A stretch of 7,624 nt of DNA, taken from NCBI GenBank assembly GCA_030432015.1, contig JAUIHJ010000408.1, positions 1 to 7,624 on the forward strand, written 5' to 3'. The notes below the pieces were generated by a model that saw nothing but the letters and a program-made list of their open reading frames with translations, ran no database searches and was not told where the DNA came from. The position numbers and the translations under genes were made by a program. Each line of letters starts with the position of its first letter. The stretch's first letter is position 1. Positions 6,701 to 7,624 of the stretch are shown here, piece after piece. This DNA is from a bacterium. GTDB lineage: Bacteria; Planctomycetota; Planctomycetia; Pirellulales; Pirellulaceae.

Positions 6701-7624
6701 TTGAATCCACAGGTTTTGCCGAAGACGGCGAAGTCGAGGATTACGACCTTCCCATCTATGCCGCCGGCAGTATTTCCTTTCAGACATCGGCAAGCAGCGT
6801 TGACGAGAATGTGACCGGTGGCACGCATACCGTAAAGCTGGTTCTGAATCTGCCGTCGGGTGTGCTCGCCGACAATGTCACTGTCAATGTAGATGACCTG
6901 CTGACGGGAACGGCATCCGCAAGCGATGACTATTCGTTTACCAATCCAACCGCGGTGACGTTTCCAGCAGGCAGCATCGATGGAACGACTGTGATGGTTC
7001 CAATCACGATCACCAACGACCTTTTTGACGAGTTCGACGAGACGATCAAATTGGAACTCAGCAACCTCGTCGATCCATCCAACCAGATTTCCATCGCCAC
7101 GCCGGCGATGCATGAAGTGACCATTATCGACGATGACGATGCGCCCACCGTCACTCTGGCCGTCGACCATCCCAGTATTGTTGAGAACGGCGGTGTCGCC
7201 ACTTTTACCGCGACGCTCTCCGCCCCTTCAAGTTTACCGGTCACCGTTGACCTGGGCTTTAGCGGCACGGCCGATCTGACGGATGATTACACCCGGTCCG
7301 GGACCCAAATCGTCATCGCCGCCGGCGATACCAGCGGTTCGATCACGGTCATCGCCGTGCAGGATGTGATCGACGAGAACGACGAGACGGTGATCGCCGA
7401 TATCACGAACGTCACCAATGCCACCGAAGATGGAGTCCAGCAGCAAACCACCACCATTACCGACGATGACACTTCCGCTGTCACGGTCGAAGATGTGACC
7501 GTGGTCGAAGGCGGCGGCCTGCTGTTTACGGTCACGCTGGACAACGCGGTGCAGGGCGCATTCGACGTGGACGTCAGCCTGGCCGATATCACGGCCACCG
7601 GCGGCGGGGCACCACTGGTCACAC
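1..7624 (+). CDS. Giant multidomain surface/secreted protein, internal fragment (open at both ends)
   Basis: Frame 1 is open for 2541 codons with no stop; one base is left over at the right edge. The signal peptide, start, anchor and stop lie outside the window. Domains in order: choice-of-anchor L (1-265), GEVED (271-430), six SdrD_B/Cna_B-like modules (433-2092) with guest domains, GEVED (2095-2253), Calx-beta (2257-2380, 2381-2490, 2491 onward). All are extracellular families known from large adhesins and stalk proteins. The protein is Asp/Gly/Thr-rich, has no hydrophobic membrane segment, and has a single Cys (2006). Many DxNGNG-type loops imply calcium binding. I infer a long, calcium-rigidified cell-surface or secreted adhesin carrying several ligand-binding domains. 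I see no catalytic motif. An N-terminal LEPR-XLL or other signal and a C-terminal dockerin or sorting domain would be typical outside the window, but this is expectation only. Coding status is certain; the function is inferred. Confidence 0.96.
181..540 (+). other. Guest module inserted inside the choice-of-anchor L domain
   Basis: Codons 61-180 interrupt the anchor-L fold between VVP (58-60) and GTP (181-183). The core, about 76-150, has alternating beta-strand patterns: LRFTAVTSGVAGNGIRIGF, then AIAVSVNGTDIEVSLQTD, then a probable helix around ISTANAVLGALFG and a short ASALVQV strand. This resembles a small recurrent module I recall from large bacterial surface and phage structural proteins (pattern: xLTxTAxxxGxxGNxIxVxxxDPG...VxGxxIxVxLATD...IxSTAxxVxxA), for which I have no secure family name. 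The tail 151-180 is Gly/Asp-rich (GGAGDFFDGDG) and looks like a return linker. Function unknown. Confidence 0.6.
811..1290 (+). other. GEVED domain 1
   Basis: Codons 271-430 begin DWGDLPLDYPTL, a variant of the usual DFGDAPDSYxTL. They continue with DEGPSHALIPDFYLGDSVDG, DGQPHPNAQGDD and NDDDDGVSF, then LDAWIDFNGDEQFTFDEQI, and close with GARFRLSST and ADGEAEDYLVDI. The family signature GEVEDY is present here as GEAEDY (421-426). GEVED domains are beta-sandwiches found repeatedly in bacterial extracellular multidomain proteins. The WIDFNGDxxFTxxEQ stretch (about 359-373) resembles a calcium-binding Asp loop. It directly precedes the SdrD_B tract, and a second GEVED follows that tract. Confidence 0.88.
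1297..2295 (+). other. SdrD_B/Cna_B-like module 1, interrupted by a DNRLRE domain
   Basis: Starts at codons 433-440 (SGSIHGQK). A calcium-loop-like segment DINGNGVRESNEPG (443-456) is followed by WTIEIV and an extra EF-hand-like loop DLDGNEVIDPITE (482-494). Then come GLYWFGGLTPGTYFIREVQ and WEQTYP (518-523). In uninterrupted copies the final strand follows directly. Here it appears only after about 210 guest codons, at 745-765, as HIINVGLGERVENV then DFGNY. The module is an immunoglobulin-like beta-sandwich of the kind that builds stalks in Sdr-type adhesins, where the DxNGNG loops bind calcium. Calcium binding here is inferred from the family. Confidence 0.82.
1591..2220 (+). other. DNRLRE domain 1 (guest in SdrD_B module 1)
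   Basis: Codons 531-740. The opening FTLQPDGAAGKDAFLS is typical of DNRLRE domains. It is followed by LLVIGQTG, a central SLIEFSELPPL (580-590), SARLGLTHVES (598 onward), LDVYQMLQGWVEGT (614-628), and the TW at 635-636 that usually follows W(V/T)EG in this family. The domain closes with KRPILQIEIEF (730-740), the standard last strand. DNRLRE domains are jelly-roll beta-sandwiches seen in secreted proteins and related to carbohydrate-binding modules; ligand binding here is inference. Length (about 200 residues) suits a complete domain. The stretch 2122-2169 contains four TCA serine codons, unlike the rest of the gene. Confidence 0.8.
2305..2613 (+). other. SdrD_B/Cna_B-like module 2 (uninterrupted)
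   Basis: Codons 769-871: GSVHGQKFEDLDGDGVRDAG (calcium loop D778, D780, D782, D786, E789), WTIELVD, then YWFDDVLLGDYVVREVPQ, GWVQSFPAAGEHEVTIVRNA and the closing EGRDFGNY. It lacks the second Asp-rich EF-hand-like loop seen in modules 1 and 5; only MTHNGDPG remains there. This copy shows the undisturbed arrangement, with GWVQSFP joined directly to the last strand, and so defines where the guests enter in modules 1, 5 and 6. Confidence 0.88.
2620..2964 (+). other. SdrD_B/Cna_B-like module 3
   Basis: Codons 874-988: GSLHGYKYADLNGNG, then GTDGQGNPVTRATTT, GEFWIEGLAP, YTLTETVPSGF and a closing GDFNLVNT. The calcium loop DLNGNGVDDDEP (883-894) is one residue shorter than in all other copies, and an extra SIAGSGPAT loop lies before the YTLTETVPSGF strand. 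The last strand is less regular than elsewhere (FNLVN instead of FGNY). It is unclear whether this copy closes here or continues after the next domain, where a free FGNA motif (1187-1190) occurs. Confidence 0.75.
2965..3570 (+). other. Divergent DNRLRE-like domain 2 plus C-terminal linker
   Basis: Codons 989-1146 carry the core pattern of DNRLRE-type domains in a reduced form: ILIDSAVQADLERRAILEFD (central strand, 996-1015), LTSARLIGRIDG (1027-1038), VAIDLFGYSGDG (1047-1058), and a closing LPNLRLAPTLELTF (about 1132-1145). The usual W(V/T)EGxxTW segment is missing, so this is either a diverged copy or a sister family. Codons 1147-1190 form a linker of unclear fold that ends in RIEVVLGTPLVFGNA, which looks like a stray last strand of an SdrD_B module. 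Jelly-roll binding-domain identity is an inference from the strand pattern. Confidence 0.5.
3577..3909 (+). other. SdrD_B/Cna_B-like module 4 (uninterrupted)
   Basis: Codons 1193-1303: GSIHGAKFEDVNGNGVRDDN (calcium loop D1202, N1204, N1206, D1210, E1213), WPIVLDGVDGLGN, then TTTMSDDPATNEIDETG, MYWFTGLLPGTYTVSEQQ, GWQQSYPAEGTYSVTLGSGE and DRDFGNY. The GWQQSYP segment runs straight into the last strand, so no guest domain is present. The second acidic loop is shortened (SDDPATNEIDE) compared with modules 1 and 5. Residues 1234-1257 are very like those in module 6. Confidence 0.88.
3916..4785 (+). other. SdrD_B/Cna_B-like module 5, interrupted by a jelly-roll domain
   Basis: Codons 1306-1595. 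It starts GSIHGQKFEDLNGNGVRDEG (calcium loop D1315, N1317, N1319, D1323, E1326), then GVAITLTGTDGQGQ. A second EF-hand-like loop follows, DLDESGTIDPETE (1356-1368), then GLFWFDELSPGDYITTETV and GWRPTPS (1391-1397). The last strand, VTLESGDLATGQDFANY, appears only at 1579-1595 after about 175 guest codons. FANY replaces the usual FGNY. Guest and host are in one frame with no sign of frameshift. Confidence 0.85.
4192..4719 (+). other. Concanavalin-like (LamG/DUF1080-type) jelly roll, guest in SdrD_B module 5
   Basis: Codons 1398-1573. The start FSDNFDNGPSPLW with GAWTAVGGTYQAAV is typical of laminin-G-like or DUF1080-like jelly rolls. It continues with TDFTVEVDVNDIQDGGIWLR (1444-1463), LRIEVQGNHYAVYVDG (1522-1537) and SGEVALYQLADGQSFDNFSL (1552-1571). 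The last part is the family's usual closing pattern (VALY...FDNFSL). Known relatives bind glycans, and some act on sugars. No catalytic acid pair can be assigned, so a binding role is more likely. Length suits a complete domain. Confidence 0.77.
4792..6276 (+). other. SdrD_B/Cna_B-like module 6, interrupted by a seven-repeat propeller
   Basis: Codons 1598-2092. It starts GSIHGQKWEDHNGNGVRDDD (calcium loop D1607, N1609, N1611, D1615, E1618), then WTVVVEGTDGQGN, TTTTMDDNPATEEVDETG, MYWIDGLAPGDYTVREIQ and GWHQSYPLPTT (1679-1689). The last strand, THDISLSSGDTATNINFGNH, comes at 2073-2092 after the propeller. Module 6 has the highest similarity to module 4. It runs directly into GEVED 2 without the PGS(I/V/L)HG linker. 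Confidence 0.85.
5080..6216 (+). repeat. Seven tandem beta-propeller-type repeats (guest in SdrD_B module 6)
   Basis: Seven repeats of 50-60 residues at codons 1694-1753, 1754-1809, 1810-1859, 1860-1913, 1914-1967, 1968-2022 and 2023-2072. The consensus is xEFxVNxxTxGxQxxPxVA, then xxxGxFVVxW, then DGVFxQRFDxxGTPLG. Each repeat has the strand-end Trp, at 1728, 1783, 1839, 1889, 1943, 1997 and 2052, spaced 50-56 apart. The repeat type is familiar from large calcium-binding and hemolysin-like secreted proteins, where it occurs in long arrays. Exactly seven copies suggests a closed seven-bladed propeller, and thus one binding domain. The repeats are well diverged at the DNA level. The only Cys in the window, C2006, lies in repeat 6. 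Confidence 0.82.
6283..6759 (+). other. GEVED domain 2
   Basis: Codons 2095-2253: DFGDAFDPVSPTFFASDGAR, then HLGASIDAEPDGQP, GDDTDGNDDEDGVIF, LNAWVDYNDDGDWTDAGEQI, GARTRFRFSTAGGL and the eponymous EDGEVEDYDLPIY. This copy is closer to the family consensus than GEVED 1. The DYNDDGDWTDAGEQ stretch (2182-2195) resembles a calcium loop. It joins the SdrD_B tract directly (FGNHRLDFGDA) and is followed by Calx-beta domains. Confidence 0.92.
6769..7140 (+). other. Calx-beta domain 1
   Basis: Codons 2257-2380: SISFQTSASSVDEN, THTVKLVLNLPSG, the typical ASDDYSF (2307-2313), VTFPAGS, VPITITNDLFDEFDETIKLE and closing VTIIDDDDAP. The SDDY, DEFDE and terminal DDDD acidic clusters are the positions that coordinate calcium in Calx-beta folds. 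Such domains act as rigid spacers or adhesion modules in bacterial surface proteins. Confidence 0.9.
7141..7470 (+). other. Calx-beta domain 2
   Basis: Codons 2381-2490: PTVTLAVDHPSIVENGGVAT, FTATLSAPSSLPVTVDLGF, the TDDYTRSGT motif (2427-2435), IVIAAGDTSGSITV, DVIDENDETVIADI (2455-2468) and closing TTITDDD. It abuts Calx-beta 1 with no linker, which suggests a stiff tandem array joined through shared calcium sites (inference). Confidence 0.92.
7471..7624 (+). other. Calx-beta domain 3, truncated by window edge
   Basis: Codons 2491-2541: TSAVTVEDVTVVEGGG, LLFTVTLDNAVQGAFDVDVS, then ADITATGGG. This matches the first half of a Calx-beta domain of the subtype with the LDNAVxGxFxVD strand. The rest lies beyond the right edge, and further copies are likely. 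Confidence 0.88.

Overview
The whole window lies inside one protein-coding gene on the + strand. Reading from base 1, frame 1 has no stop for 2541 codons, and neither the start nor the stop codon is present. It shows as a series of recognisable extracellular domains and was missed by ATG-to-stop ORF calling only because it is open at both ends. I see no second gene, RNA gene, promoter, terminator, mobile element or CRISPR array. All minus-strand and off-frame ORFs are shadows.

The domain content suggests Planctomycetota (Pirellulales-type), with moderate confidence. Choice-of-anchor L, GEVED, SdrD_B-like modules with the linker FGNYxPGS(I/V/L)HGxK, DNRLRE and Calx-beta domains occur together in the giant surface or secreted proteins of that group. 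The moderately high GC content fits. The product is almost certainly exported: it is very acidic, rich in Asp, Gly, Thr and Asn, has no membrane segments, and carries many probable calcium sites.

Layout by codon: 1-265 choice-of-anchor L domain, split by a foreign module at 61-180; 271-430 GEVED 1; 433-2092 a tract of six SdrD_B/Cna_B-like modules carrying large guest domains (DNRLRE at 531-740, a divergent DNRLRE-like domain at about 989-1146, a concanavalin-like jelly roll at 1398-1573, and a seven-repeat beta-propeller at 1694-2072); 2095-2253 GEVED 2; 2257-2541 two complete Calx-beta domains and the start of a third.

The most interesting feature is the nesting. In SdrD_B modules 1, 5 and 6, a whole domain sits between the GW(x)QxYP segment and the last strand that ends in FGNY. 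Modules 2 and 4 have the same two segments directly joined. The sequence therefore suggests a preferred insertion slot in a stalk-forming beta-sandwich, used to mount different binding domains along a calcium-stiffened rod. I infer a role in adhesion or carbohydrate/glycan binding. No catalytic motif is visible.
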